Shown: positions 1 through 7,020 of the stretch, in pieces
Position numbering within the stretch: the first letter of the stretch is position 1
How the letters are laid out: every line of letters starts with the position of its first letter
Source of the DNA: Clostridiales bacterium
GTDB taxonomy: Bacteria; Bacillota; Clostridia; Oscillospirales; Oscillospiraceae
NCBI GenBank assembly: GCA_020861055.1
Contig: JAJBTD010000223.1
Location: 1-13,115 of the forward strand
Direction: 5' to 3'
DNA: 13,115 nt
Made by a program: the position numbers and the translations under genes
Notes under the pieces: generated by a model
The model's database searches: none
Seen by the model: only the letters and a program-made list of their open reading frames with translations
Told to the model about the DNA's origin: nothing

Positions 1-63
1 TCCTCCGTCTGGGACCCGGAAACCATCCAGGCCTGCCGGGACGCAGCGGTTCCCCTGCTGTAA
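1..63 (+). CDS. C-terminal fragment of an unidentified protein
   Basis: Frame 1 is open from the first base to a TAA at 61-63 and encodes 20 residues ending DAAVPLL. The codon choice (CTG, GCC, CGG, ATC) matches the GC-rich genes downstream, and a plausible new promoter follows, so this is probably the true end of a gene that starts outside the window. The fragment is too short to identify a family. No clear terminator follows it directly; the first strong hairpin is at 191-220. Confidence 0.5.
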   Translation, partial: SSVWDPETIQACRDAAVPLL

Positions 64-91
64 GGCTCCCCTATTTTTCCCGATCACCCTC

Positions 92-120
92 TTGCGCTTT
101 CTCCCGGTTTATGCTACCAT
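92..120 (+). promoter_or_regulatory. Possible sigma-A promoter for the ABC transporter operon
   Basis: TTGCGC at 92-97 and TACCAT at 115-120 are separated by 17 bases. The -35 matches consensus at only three positions and the -10 at four, so this is a weak candidate. Its position suits it: it lies after the upstream gene ends and just before the structured leader, giving a transcript that would start near 127 and contain the whole leader. Confidence 0.3.
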
Positions 121-140
121 ATCCCCGACATCAGACTCTG

Positions 141-246
141 ACGCCAAAGCAGTGCTGCGGGGAAAGACGGGATGCTGCAAGGCCGCAGTACGTCCATGCC
201 CTCAGGCATGGACGTTTTTTGGCGTTTGGGGTGCCAAAACAGGAGG
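141..246 (+). promoter_or_regulatory. Structured 5' leader of the ABC operon, candidate riboswitch or attenuator
   Basis: The leader shows several pairings. ACGCCAAA (141-148) is perfectly complementary to TTTGGCGT (218-225), closing a multi-branched element. Inside it CTGCGG (155-160) pairs with CCGCAG (183-188), and a strong terminator hairpin occupies 191-214. Bases 217-223 (TTTTGGC) can instead pair with GCCAAAA (233-239), just before the AGGAGG ribosome binding site at 241-246. Bases 217-223 therefore have two exclusive partners, and the outer stem also takes in the last bases of the terminator T-tract. That is typical of riboswitches or attenuators. I do not see the conserved elements of TPP, SAM, cobalamin, guanidine-I or T-box RNAs, so no ligand is proposed. 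Confidence 0.4.
191..220 (+). terminator. Intrinsic terminator inside the ABC operon leader
   Basis: A perfect 10-bp stem (CGTCCATGCC, 191-200, with GGCATGGACG, 205-214) with a CTCA loop is followed directly by six T residues (215-220). It lies 36 bases upstream of the lipoprotein start codon. It therefore ends either read-through from the upstream gene or, more interestingly, transcription started at about 127, in which case it acts as an attenuator. Confidence 0.8.
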
Positions 247-255
247 ACATTTACC

Positions 256-1368
256 ATGAAAAAGAGACTGCTTGCCCTGCTCATGGCCCTTGCCATGATG
301 CTTGCCCTGGCCGCCTGCGGCAGCGCAGAGACGGAGACGATCACGACGGAGGAAACCGCCGACGCCGCCACAGAGGATGCGGCAGAGGAGGAAGCCGAAT
401 CGGAGGATGAAACGGAAGCCGAGGCGGAGGCAGAAGCCGAATCCGAGGCGGAGGCCGCTGAGCCAGAGGAAACCGAGGATACCGACGAGGCAGAAACCGT
501 CGTCACCCGCATCGGCTCCCTGAAGGGCCCCACCTCCATCGGCCTGACCGAGATGATGAGCTGGGACTCCGCCGATTACAGCTTTACCATGGAGACGGAC
601 GCCTCCGCCCTGCTGACGGAGATGGTCTCCGGTGAGCTGGATATTGCCCTCATCCCCGCCAACGCCGCCGCCATCTGGAATACCAAGATCGAGGGCGGCG
701 TCACCTGCATCGACGTGAACACCCTGGGCGTGCTCTACGTCATCAGCGCAGACGACTCCATCGCCTCCATCGAGGACCTGGCGGGCCGGACGATCTACCT
801 CCCCGGTCAGGGAACCTCCCCCGACTATGTGCTCCAGTATCTCCTGGCTCAGCACGACATGAGCCTGGACGACGTGAATGTGGAGTACCAGTCTGAGGCC
901 GCCGAGGTCATCGCCGCCCTCACCGCCGACCCGGAGGGAGTGGGTCTGCTGCCCCAGCCCTCCGTCACCGCCGCGCTGAACAAGCTGGAGGGCTTCTCCA
1001 TCGTCCTCGACCTCACCGAGGAGTGGGGAGCCGTGTCCGACACTGACCTGATTACCGGCGTCACCGTAGTGCGCACCGCCTTCCTGGAGGAGCACCCGGA
1101 GGAGGTGGCGCAGTTCCTGACTGACCATCTGACCAGCACCGCCGCCGCCAATGAGGATGTGGCCACCACCGCTCAGCGGATGGTAGACCTGGGCATTCTG
1201 GAAAGCGCCGCCGTAGCGGAGACCGCCATTCCCTACTGCAACGTCACCTGCGTCACCGGCCAGGACATGAAGGACATGGTCTCCGCCTATCTCCAGGTGC
1301 TCTACGATCTGGAGCCCTCCTCTGTGGGCGGGACGCTGCCGGGGGACGCGTTCTACTACCTTGGGTAA
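256..1368 (+). CDS. ABC transporter substrate-binding lipoprotein (SsuA/TauA/NMT1-like)
   Basis: The encoded protein has 370 residues and begins at ATG 256, preceded by AGGAGG at 241-246. A longer in-frame start at 172 lies inside the leader hairpins and is rejected. A lipoprotein signal peptide is clear: KKR, a hydrophobic stretch, then lipobox LAAC with Cys21 as the lipidated residue. Residues 22-81 are an extremely acidic Glu/Ala/Thr linker with no Lys or Arg. The ligand-binding domain follows (about 84-370), with patterns usual in COG0715-type proteins such as GELDIALIPANAAA and LAGRTIYLPGQGTSPDYVL. It should sit on the outer face of the membrane and hand a small solute to the permease encoded next. 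Members of this family bind sulfonates, nitrate, thiamine precursors and other small molecules; the substrate here cannot be read from the sequence. Confidence 0.88.
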   Translation: MKKRLLALLMALAMMLALAACGSAETETITTEETADAATEDAAEEEAESEDETEAEAEAEAESEAEAAEPEETEDTDEAETVVTRIGSLKGPTSIGLTEMMSWDSADYSFTMETDASALLTEMVSGELDIALIPANAAAIWNTKIEGGVTCIDVNTLGVLYVISADDSIASIEDLAGRTIYLPGQGTSPDYVLQYLLAQHDMSLDDVNVEYQSEAAEVIAALTADPEGVGLLPQPSVTAALNKLEGFSIVLDLTEEWGAVSDTDLITGVTVVRTAFLEEHPEEVAQFLTDHLTSTAAANEDVATTAQRMVDLGILESAAVAETAIPYCNVTCVTGQDMKDMVSAYLQVLYDLEPSSVGGTLPGDAFYYLG

Positions 1369-2125
1369 GGCAAGGCTGAAAAAGCTGCTCATCGCCCTGG
1401 GATGGCTGGCCCTCTGGCAGCTGGCCAGCCTCTGGGTGAACCAGAGCGTCATCCTGGCAGGTCCGGCGGAGGCGTTTCAGGCCCTGCTGGCCCTGGTCGT
1501 CACCGCCGAATTCTGGCAGACGGTGCTGTTCACCTTCCTGCGCATTTTGGGCGGCTTTGTTCTTGCCTTTGCGGCCGGACTGGCCGCCGGGGGGCTGGCC
1601 CACCGGTTCCCACTGGTGGGGGATATTCTGGCCCCGGCGGTGACGGCCATGAAGTCGGTGCCCGTGGCCTGCTTTGTCATCCTTGCCCTGGTTTGGGTGG
1701 GCTCCCAGAACCTGACCTTTCTCATCGTCTTTCTGGTTGCCTTTCCCATTCTCTACCTCCAGACGAGAGAGGGGCTGGAGCGGGCGGACCGGCAACTGCT
1801 GGAGATGGCCCAGGTGTTCCGCCTCTCCCCTTGGCGGCGGTTCCGGTATGTCTATCTCCCCGCTCTGCTACCCTCCCTGGTCAGCGGGTGTCAGCTGGCG
1901 CTGGGGATGAGCTGGAAATCCGGAGTGGCGGCGGAGGTCATCGGCACGCCTCTCCACTCCATTGGGCAGCAGCTTTACTTTGCGAAAATTTATCTGGAAA
2001 TCGACGACCTGTTTGCCTGGACGTTTGTGATTCTGGCCCTGAGCGCCCTGTTCGAGCGGGCGTTTCTCAGGCTGCTGGGACGCGTTGCCCGAAGATTGGA
2101 GGGGACCGATGATCTACGGCTGTGA
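1361..2125 (+). CDS. ABC transporter permease (SsuC/TauC-like, BPD_transp_1)
   Basis: The protein has 254 residues, near the usual length for this permease family, and starts at TTG 1361. The start overlaps the end of the lipoprotein gene by 8 bases, and no in-frame ATG lies nearby, so translation is probably coupled. The sequence has several strongly hydrophobic segments, the first at about residues 8-27. It carries the cytoplasmic EAA loop that docks on the ATPase: EMAQVFRLSPWRRFRYVYLP at about residues 148-167, followed by ALLPSLVSG. It forms the membrane channel of the importer. Its 3' end overlaps the ATPase start by 17 bases. Substrate unknown. Confidence 0.88.
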   Translation: MGKARLKKLLIALGWLALWQLASLWVNQSVILAGPAEAFQALLALVVTAEFWQTVLFTFLRILGGFVLAFAAGLAAGGLAHRFPLVGDILAPAVTAMKSVPVACFVILALVWVGSQNLTFLIVFLVAFPILYLQTREGLERADRQLLEMAQVFRLSPWRRFRYVYLPALLPSLVSGCQLALGMSWKSGVAAEVIGTPLHSIGQQLYFAKIYLEIDDLFAWTFVILALSALFERAFLRLLGRVARRLEGTDDLRL

Positions 2126-2678
2126 AGGGCTGTGCAAGCGCTACGGCCCATTGACCGTGCTGGACAGGGTCAGTCTGTCCTTTCCCGCCGGGGCCTGCGT
2201 GGCGATTATGGCCCCCTCCGGCAGCGGTAAGACCACCCTGTTCCGTCTGCTGGCAGGGCTGGAGGCCCCGGACGAGGGGCGGCTTCTGGGCTTTGACCAG
2301 TCGAAAATTGCCATGGTCTTTCAGGAGGATCGGCTGTGCGGGCATCTCTCCCCTGTGACCAATGTGGCCTTGGTGCAGCCAAGGCCGGACCGGGCCGCCA
2401 TTCGCCGGGAGCTGGAGACGATTCTTCCCTCCGGCTGCCTGGACAGACCGGTCAACACCCTCTCCGGGGGGATGAAACGGCGGGCGGCTATCGTCCGGGC
2501 GATGCTGGCCCCATCAGACGTGCTGCTCCTGGACGAGCCGTTTACCGGTCTGGACGAGGAAAACAGGGAGAACGTCATTCGCTTCGTGCGGGAACGGCAA
2601 AAGGGCCGCCTGCTGCTCATGACCACCCATCTCCGGGAGGAGGCGGCGGCTCTGGGTGCGGAGATCGTCCGCCTGTGA
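2109..2678 (+). CDS. ABC transporter ATP-binding protein, short form
   Basis: The start chosen is ATG 2109, preceded by GGAGGGG at 2098-2104; an in-frame start at 2085 has no comparable site. The protein has 189 residues and all nucleotide-binding motifs in order: Walker A APSGSGKTT (35-43), Q-loop Gln72 in VFQED, signature LSGGMKRR (118-125), Walker B LLLDEP (139-144), D-loop GLD (147-149) and switch His174 in MTTH. It energises the importer made with the two preceding genes. It is clearly shorter than the usual 230-260 residues of SsuB/TauB proteins: the helical region between Q-loop and signature is compact, and the protein stops about 15 residues after the switch histidine, so the C-terminal part is missing. 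The catalytic core is complete, so it is probably functional. Confidence 0.9.
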   Translation: MIYGCEGLCKRYGPLTVLDRVSLSFPAGACVAIMAPSGSGKTTLFRLLAGLEAPDEGRLLGFDQSKIAMVFQEDRLCGHLSPVTNVALVQPRPDRAAIRRELETILPSGCLDRPVNTLSGGMKRRAAIVRAMLAPSDVLLLDEPFTGLDEENRENVIRFVRERQKGRLLLMTTHLREEAAALGAEIVRL

Positions 2679-2748
2679 GCCCTTTCGCCGGGATGCAGCT
2701 GCCGCACGGCGCACACACTCATCATCTCATTCACAGTTCAAATTTTCC

Positions 2749-2777
2749 TTGCATTTTCCCCATCATTATGATATAAG
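2749..2777 (+). promoter_or_regulatory. Probable sigma-A promoter of the pheST operon
   Basis: TTGCAT (2749-2754) and TATAAG (2772-2777) are separated by exactly 17 bases in a locally AT-rich patch. The -10 matches consensus at five of six positions. Transcription would start near 2784, immediately at the 5' end of the T-box leader, as expected. Confidence 0.6.
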
Positions 2778-2783
2778 TAAAGA

Positions 2784-3029
2784 TGCTAAACAGCGATGAA
2801 GGAGAAAATAGCGGGACCCACCCTTTCAGAGAGCCTGTGCCACCGGCTGAAAGCAGAGGCAGACGTTCCCCCGCTTGGTTCGCTCCGGAGCTGCCCGGGG
2901 GAAAGACCGGGCCGGGACGCCGCCGTTACCGGGCGTCAGAGCGCATCGGGACTGCGGTCCCGGTGAATTTCGGGTGGTACCGCGGAAGACCGTCTTTCGT
3001 CCCGTTTTCGGGAGGAAAGACGTTTTTTT
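2784..3029 (+). promoter_or_regulatory. T-box riboswitch sensing tRNA-Phe, pheST leader
   Basis: The leader contains the classic parts. Near the 5' end is AGCGATGAAGGAG with AAAATAGCGGG. The stem I arm with AGAGAG (2828-2833) is closed by CTTTCAG/CTGAAAG (2823-2829 with 2847-2853). A UUC specifier codon at 2866-2868 sits next to CCCGC, which pairs back to GCGGG (2811-2815). The T-box core TGGTACCGCG is at 2975-2984. The antiterminator forms from CGGG (2971-2974) with CCCG (3001-3004), a TGGTACC bulge, and GCG (2982-2984) with CGT (2998-3000). The UGGU bulge pairs with the ACCA end of uncharged tRNA-Phe, whose discriminator base is A. Uncharged tRNA stabilises the antiterminator, so pheST is transcribed when phenylalanine charging is low. 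Confidence 0.95.
2991..3029 (+). terminator. T-box regulated intrinsic terminator
   Basis: CGTCTTTC (2991-2998) pairs with GAAAGACG (3015-3022), with an inner CCCG/CGGG helix (3001-3004 with 3009-3012), and seven T residues follow (3023-3029). The 5' arm includes the bases used by the antiterminator, so the two structures exclude each other. Confidence 0.93.
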
Positions 3030-3088
3030 GTCGTGAAGTCACCCCTGTTCCCTTTTATTTCCATTCCAAACAAGGAGTTGTCACACAC

Positions 3089-4132
3089 ATGAAAGAGCAA
3101 CTGGCAAAAATCCGGGAGGAGGCCCTGGAGGCCATCCGCAACACGGATGTAGACTCCGCCCTGGACGCCGTCCGGGTCAAGTACCTGGGCAAGAAGGGCG
3201 AACTGACCGCCCTGTTGAAGCAGACCGGCAAGCTCCCCGCCGAGGAGCGCCCGGTGGTGGGGCAGCTGGCCAACGAGGTGCGCACCGCCCTGACCGACGC
3301 CATCGCCGCCCAGAAGAAGGCCCTGGCCGCCTCCGCCATGGAGATGCGTCTCGCCGCCGAGACGGTGGATGTGACCATCCCCGGCGATCGCACCGAGCTG
3401 GGCCATATCCACCCCCTGACCAAGGTAGTGGACGAGATCACCGACGTATTCACCGGCATGGGCTTCGAGGTGGCCGACGGCCCGGAGATCGAGCTGGCCG
3501 CCTACAACTTCACCCGGCTGAACACCGAGGAGGGCCACCCTGGCCGCGAGTGGACGGACACCTTCTATATCACCGAGGGCCACGACGACCCCAAGAACGA
3601 CGCCGTCCTCCTCCGCTCCCAGACCTCTCCCATGCAGATCCGGGTGATGGAGCAGAAGCAGCCCCCCATCCGCATGATCGCCCCAGGCCGGGTCTTCCGG
3701 AAGGATGAGGCGGACGCCACCCACTCCCCCATGTTCCACCAGATCGAGGGCATGGTAGTGGACAAGGGCATTACCATGGCCGACCTGAAGGGTACCCTCA
3801 ACGAAGTGGTCAAGGCCCTCTACGGCCCCGACGCCGTCACCCGGTTCCGTCCCCACCACTTCCCTTTCACCGAGCCGTCCTGCGAGGTGGATATGCAGTG
3901 CTTTGAGTGCAAGGGCAAGGGCTGCTCCGTCTGCAAGGGCGAGGGCTGGATCGAGCTGCTGGGGGCCGGCATGATCCACCCCAAGGTGCTGGAGGGCTGC
4001 GGCATCGACACCGACGTCTACTCCGGCTGGGCCTTTGGCATGGGCGTGGAGCGCCTGGCCATGCGCCGGTACGGCATCAAGGACCTGCGGCTGGTGTTCG
4101 AGAACGACGTGCGGTTCCTGAAGCAGTTCTGA
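3089..4132 (+). CDS. pheS: Phenylalanine--tRNA ligase alpha subunit
   Basis: PheS is the catalytic subunit of the cytoplasmic alpha2-beta2 phenylalanyl-tRNA synthetase (class II). ATG 3089 follows AAGGAG at 3072-3077. The open frame extends upstream to 2783, but that part is the T-box RNA and is not coding. The 347 residues match the usual bacterial length. An N-terminal coiled-coil arm (about 1-90) is followed by the catalytic core: LLRSQTSPMQIR (174-185), motif 2 in PGRVFRKDEADATHSPMFHQ (199-218), FPFTEPS (258-264) and motif 3 GMGVERLAMRRYG (317-329). Ala315 corresponds to E. coli Ala294 in the amino-acid pocket. Cys271, Cys274, Cys279 and Cys282 form a CxxC-x4-CxxC set before WIELLGAGMIHP, a possible metal site absent from E. 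coli PheS but, from memory, found in other clostridial ones. Confidence 0.97.
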   Translation: MKEQLAKIREEALEAIRNTDVDSALDAVRVKYLGKKGELTALLKQTGKLPAEERPVVGQLANEVRTALTDAIAAQKKALAASAMEMRLAAETVDVTIPGDRTELGHIHPLTKVVDEITDVFTGMGFEVADGPEIELAAYNFTRLNTEEGHPGREWTDTFYITEGHDDPKNDAVLLRSQTSPMQIRVMEQKQPPIRMIAPGRVFRKDEADATHSPMFHQIEGMVVDKGITMADLKGTLNEVVKALYGPDAVTRFRPHHFPFTEPSCEVDMQCFECKGKGCSVCKGEGWIELLGAGMIHPKVLEGCGIDTDVYSGWAFGMGVERLAMRRYGIKDLRLVFENDVRFLKQF

Positions 4133-4197
4133 TTGCCACACGGAGAGAGCCTGAACAGAAAGGCTCCCTACAAAACACGATAGGAGCATGAATCTAT

Positions 4198-6885
4198 ATG
4201 AGACTTTCCCGTAAATGGCTGAATGAGTTCGTGGACTGCGGCTCTGTCAGCGACAAGGCGTTTGCCGAGGCCATGACCATCTCCGGCTCCAAGGTGGAGA
4301 CGGTGGAGGACCATGGCGCTGAGTTCAAAAATGTGGTGGTGGGCCGCATCCTCTCCATGGAGCGGCACCCCAACTCCGACCATATGTGGGTGTTGGAGAT
4401 GGATGTGGGCCAGGATGAGCCTATTCAAATCTGCACCGGAGCCTGGAACATCCACGAGGGCGACCTGGTCCCCGTGGCCAAGCACAACAGCCTCCTCCCC
4501 GGCGGCCACAAAATCACCAAGGGCAAGCTCCGCGGGGTGCTGTCCAACGGTATGCTCTGCTCCCTGACCGAGCTGGGCCTGGACACCCGGGACTTTCCCT
4601 ACGGCGTTATCAAGCCCGCCGCCATCCTGGGAGACTACCACGTTCTTCCCGGTGAAAAGCCCTCCATCCCGGAGGACATCCAGCCCGGACATCGCATCTA
4701 CGGCAAGATCGTAGCCGCGAAGGTGCTCTCCTGCTGGACGGTGGCCTACGGCGCCTATGCCCTGACCCTCGACGCAGGCAAGGGCGAGGTGGAGGTCACC
4801 ACCGACTGCCAGAACATCCACGCCGGGGACATGATCTGCTACCACACCGGAGAGGGGACAGTGCTCACTCCGGCGGACATCCACGCCCAGCAGAAGGAGT
4901 TCCCCAACTGCATCGAGGACGGCATCTTCATCCTCAACGAGGACTGCCAGCCGGGAGACGACATCCCCGCCGTGCTGGGTCTGGACGACCACATGGTGGA
5001 GTTTGAGATCACCCCCAACCGCCCGGACTGCCTGGGCGTCATCGGCCTGGCCCGGGAGGCCGCCGTCACCTTCGGCAAGGAGCTGAAGCTCCACGAGCCG
5101 GTGGTGAAGGGCTGCGGCGATACCATCGTGGACTACGCCGACGTGGACATCCTCGACCCGGACCTCTGCCCCCGGTACTGCGGGCGTTTGGTGCGCAACG
5201 TGAAGATCGGCCCCTCCCCCAAGTGGATGCGGGAGCGGCTCCGCGCCTCCGGCGTCCGGCCCATCAACAACATCGTGGACATCACCAACTATGTCATGAT
5301 CGAGTACGGTCAGCCCATGCACTCCTTTGACTTTGCCTGTGTGGAGGGCCATCATATCAACGTCCGCCGGGCCTATCCCGGCGAGGACATGACCACCCTG
5401 GACGGCAAGGCCCGGAAGCTGAAGGACACCATGCTGGTCATCGCCGACGAGAAGAAGCCCATCTGCATCGCCGGCGTCATGGGCGGCGAGAACTCCGAGA
5501 TCACCGACAAGACCACCTCCGTTTTCTTCGAGTCCGCCAACTTCAACGGCGTCTCCATCCGCAAGACCGCCACCGCCCTGGGTATGCGCACCGAGGCCTC
5601 CGGCCGGTACGAGAAGGGGCTGGACCCCATGAACACTCTCCCCGCCGTGGAGCGGGCCTGCGAGCTGGTAGAGCTGCTGGGCTGCGGCGAAGTGCTGGAC
5701 GGGGTCATCGACGTGGTGGCTCAGGACTTCACCCCCACCTCCCTCAAGCTGGAGCCGGACAAGGTCAACGGGCTGCTGGGGACCGACATTCCGGAGGAGG
5801 AAATGCGCAAGACCCTCCTGGCCCTGGGCTTCACCCTGGACGGGGACACCATCTATGTCCCCTCCTGGCGGGGCGACGTGTCCCACTACTCCGACATCGC
5901 CGAGGAGGTGGCCCGGTTCTACGGCTACAACAACCTGCCCACCACCCTCATGCGGGGAGAGACCACCCGGGGCGGCCTGAACCGGGTCCAGAAGGCCTCC
6001 AACTATGTGGGCCAGATCTGCCGGGGCCTGGGCTACAGCGAGATTTTGACTTACTCCTTTATCTCCCCCAATTACTACAACAAAATCCGCATGGCGGAGG
6101 ACGACCCCCGGCGCAAGTCCATCACCATTCTGAACCCTCTGGGGGAGGACACCTCCATTATGCGCACCACCGCTATCCCCTCCCTGCTGGAGACCCTGGC
6201 CCGGAACTACAGCCACCGGAACCCCTCCGCCCGGCTCTATGAGCTGGCCCGGATCTATCTCCCCCAGGAGGGGCAGGAGCTGGCCAACGAGCGGAAGATG
6301 CTCTGTCTCGGCAGTTACGGCGGGAATCTGGACTTCTTCTCCTTCAAGGGGGCTGTGGAGACGGTGCTGGAGTCCCTGGGTATTGAGAACGCCCGGTTCG
6401 CCGCAGAGCGCAACGATCCCACCTTCCACCCCGGCCGCTGCGCCACGCTGACGGTGAACGGCAAGCTGGTGGGCGTCTTGGGCCAGGTTCATCCCCTGGT
6501 AAACGAGAACTACGGCGTGGAGCCGCCCATGTTCGCCGCACAGCTGGACTTCGCCCTGCTGCTGGAGGCCCAGAAGCAGGAGATCACCTATCTGCCGCTG
6601 CCCAGGTTCCCCGCTGTGGAGCGGGACATCGCCGTGGTCTGCGACACAGACGTACCTGTGGTGAGCCTGACGGACAGTATCTCCAAGGGCGGCAAGGGCC
6701 TGGTGAAAGAGGTCAAGCTGTTCGACATCTACACCGGCAAGCCCATCCCTGAGGGCAAGAAGTCCGTGGCCTTCTCCCTGCGTCTCCGGGCGGAGGACCA
6801 CACCCTCACCGACGTCGAGGCGGACGCCGACATTCAGTCCGTCCTGGCCCAGCTGGAGCAGGACTGCGGCGCAGTGCTGCGGTAA
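4198..6885 (+). CDS. pheT: Phenylalanine--tRNA ligase beta subunit with an internal insert
   Basis: PheT is the tRNA-binding and editing partner of PheS. ATG 4198 is preceded by AGGAG at 4182-4186. The 65-base gap after pheS holds only a small hairpin (GAGCCT 4147-4152 with AGGCTC 4161-4166). Domains in order: N-terminal domain (1-40); tRNA-binding OB fold (about 41-122, with HPNSDHM and KGKLRGVLSNGMLCS); the B3/B4 editing region, including PINNIVDITNYVM (about 355-367) and GQPMHSFD (371-378); B5 (about 514-580); the inactive synthetase-like core; and the C-terminal FDX-ACB anticodon-binding domain (about 800-895, beginning FPAVERDIAVV). The protein has 895 residues, about 100 more than the usual 790-810. 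The excess lies at about residues 136-237, between LGLDTRDFP and IEDGIFIL, which are nearly adjacent in typical PheT. The insert resembles a second OB fold. No frameshift is seen. Confidence 0.96.
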   Translation: MRLSRKWLNEFVDCGSVSDKAFAEAMTISGSKVETVEDHGAEFKNVVVGRILSMERHPNSDHMWVLEMDVGQDEPIQICTGAWNIHEGDLVPVAKHNSLLPGGHKITKGKLRGVLSNGMLCSLTELGLDTRDFPYGVIKPAAILGDYHVLPGEKPSIPEDIQPGHRIYGKIVAAKVLSCWTVAYGAYALTLDAGKGEVEVTTDCQNIHAGDMICYHTGEGTVLTPADIHAQQKEFPNCIEDGIFILNEDCQPGDDIPAVLGLDDHMVEFEITPNRPDCLGVIGLAREAAVTFGKELKLHEPVVKGCGDTIVDYADVDILDPDLCPRYCGRLVRNVKIGPSPKWMRERLRASGVRPINNIVDITNYVMIEYGQPMHSFDFACVEGHHINVRRAYPGEDMTTLDGKARKLKDTMLVIADEKKPICIAGVMGGENSEITDKTTSVFFESANFNGVSIRKTATALGMRTEASGRYEKGLDPMNTLPAVERACELVELLGCGEVLDGVIDVVAQDFTPTSLKLEPDKVNGLLGTDIPEEEMRKTLLALGFTLDGDTIYVPSWRGDVSHYSDIAEEVARFYGYNNLPTTLMRGETTRGGLNRVQKASNYVGQICRGLGYSEILTYSFISPNYYNKIRMAEDDPRRKSITILNPLGEDTSIMRTTAIPSLLETLARNYSHRNPSARLYELARIYLPQEGQELANERKMLCLGSYGGNLDFFSFKGAVETVLESLGIENARFAAERNDPTFHPGRCATLTVNGKLVGVLGQVHPLVNENYGVEPPMFAAQLDFALLLEAQKQEITYLPLPRFPAVERDIAVVCDTDVPVVSLTDSISKGGKGLVKEVKLFDIYTGKPIPEGKKSVAFSLRLRAEDHTLTDVEADADIQSVLAQLEQDCGAVLR

Positions 6886-6932
6886 GACAGTTTCTCTCAC
6901 AAGCGCATCCCAAATCAAGATTAAAAGCAAGT

Positions 6933-6969
6933 GGAAGCTCCCTCTGTCTAGCAGGCAGAGGGAGCTTCC
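6933..6969 (+). terminator. Perfect 14-bp hairpin after pheT, probable terminator
   Basis: GGAAGCTCCCTCTG (6933-6946) is perfectly complementary to CAGAGGGAGCTTCC (6956-6969) with a 9-base loop. It lies 48 bases past the pheT stop and is the natural end of the pheST transcript. The 3' side lacks a proper T-tract (GTCTATTGCTGTTC follows), so termination may be inefficient or the stem may mainly protect the mRNA 3' end. Confidence 0.6.
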
Positions 6970-6993
6970 GTCTATTGCTGTTCGCAATATGTT

Positions 6994-7020
6994 ATATGTC
7001 CACGACAATACTTGACATAT
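6994..7020. repeat. Inverted repeat overlapping the protease-operon promoter, possible operator
   Basis: ATATGTC (6994-7000) and GACATAT (7014-7020) form a 7-bp inverted repeat with a 13-base spacer. The right arm overlaps the -35 hexamer of the candidate promoter at 7012-7017. The half-site spacing of about two helical turns suits a dimeric regulator, but no regulator gene is next to it and AT-rich repeats of this size can arise by chance. Confidence 0.3.

Noticed and set aside
100..240. TPP, cobalamin, guanidine or c-di-GMP riboswitch before the ABC operon
   Set aside because: GACGCCAAAGC is only loosely reminiscent of the c-di-GMP-I core, and the other conserved parts of that and the other classes are missing.
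202..1452. A 416-codon minus-strand open frame opposite the lipoprotein gene
   Set aside because: Same antisense artefact; its translation is Gly/His/Val-rich low complexity and it crosses the terminator and leader of the ABC operon.
2783..3088. N-terminal extension of pheS by 102 codons
   Set aside because: The bases form the T-box riboswitch and its terminator. ATG 3089 has a ribosome binding site and gives the standard PheS N-terminus.
4168..7008. A 946-codon open frame on the minus strand opposite pheT
   Set aside because: It is a mirror of pheT. Strong G/C bias at codon third positions removes antisense stops. The translation is rich in Gly, Val, His, Leu and Gln without domain patterns, and pheT is unmistakable.
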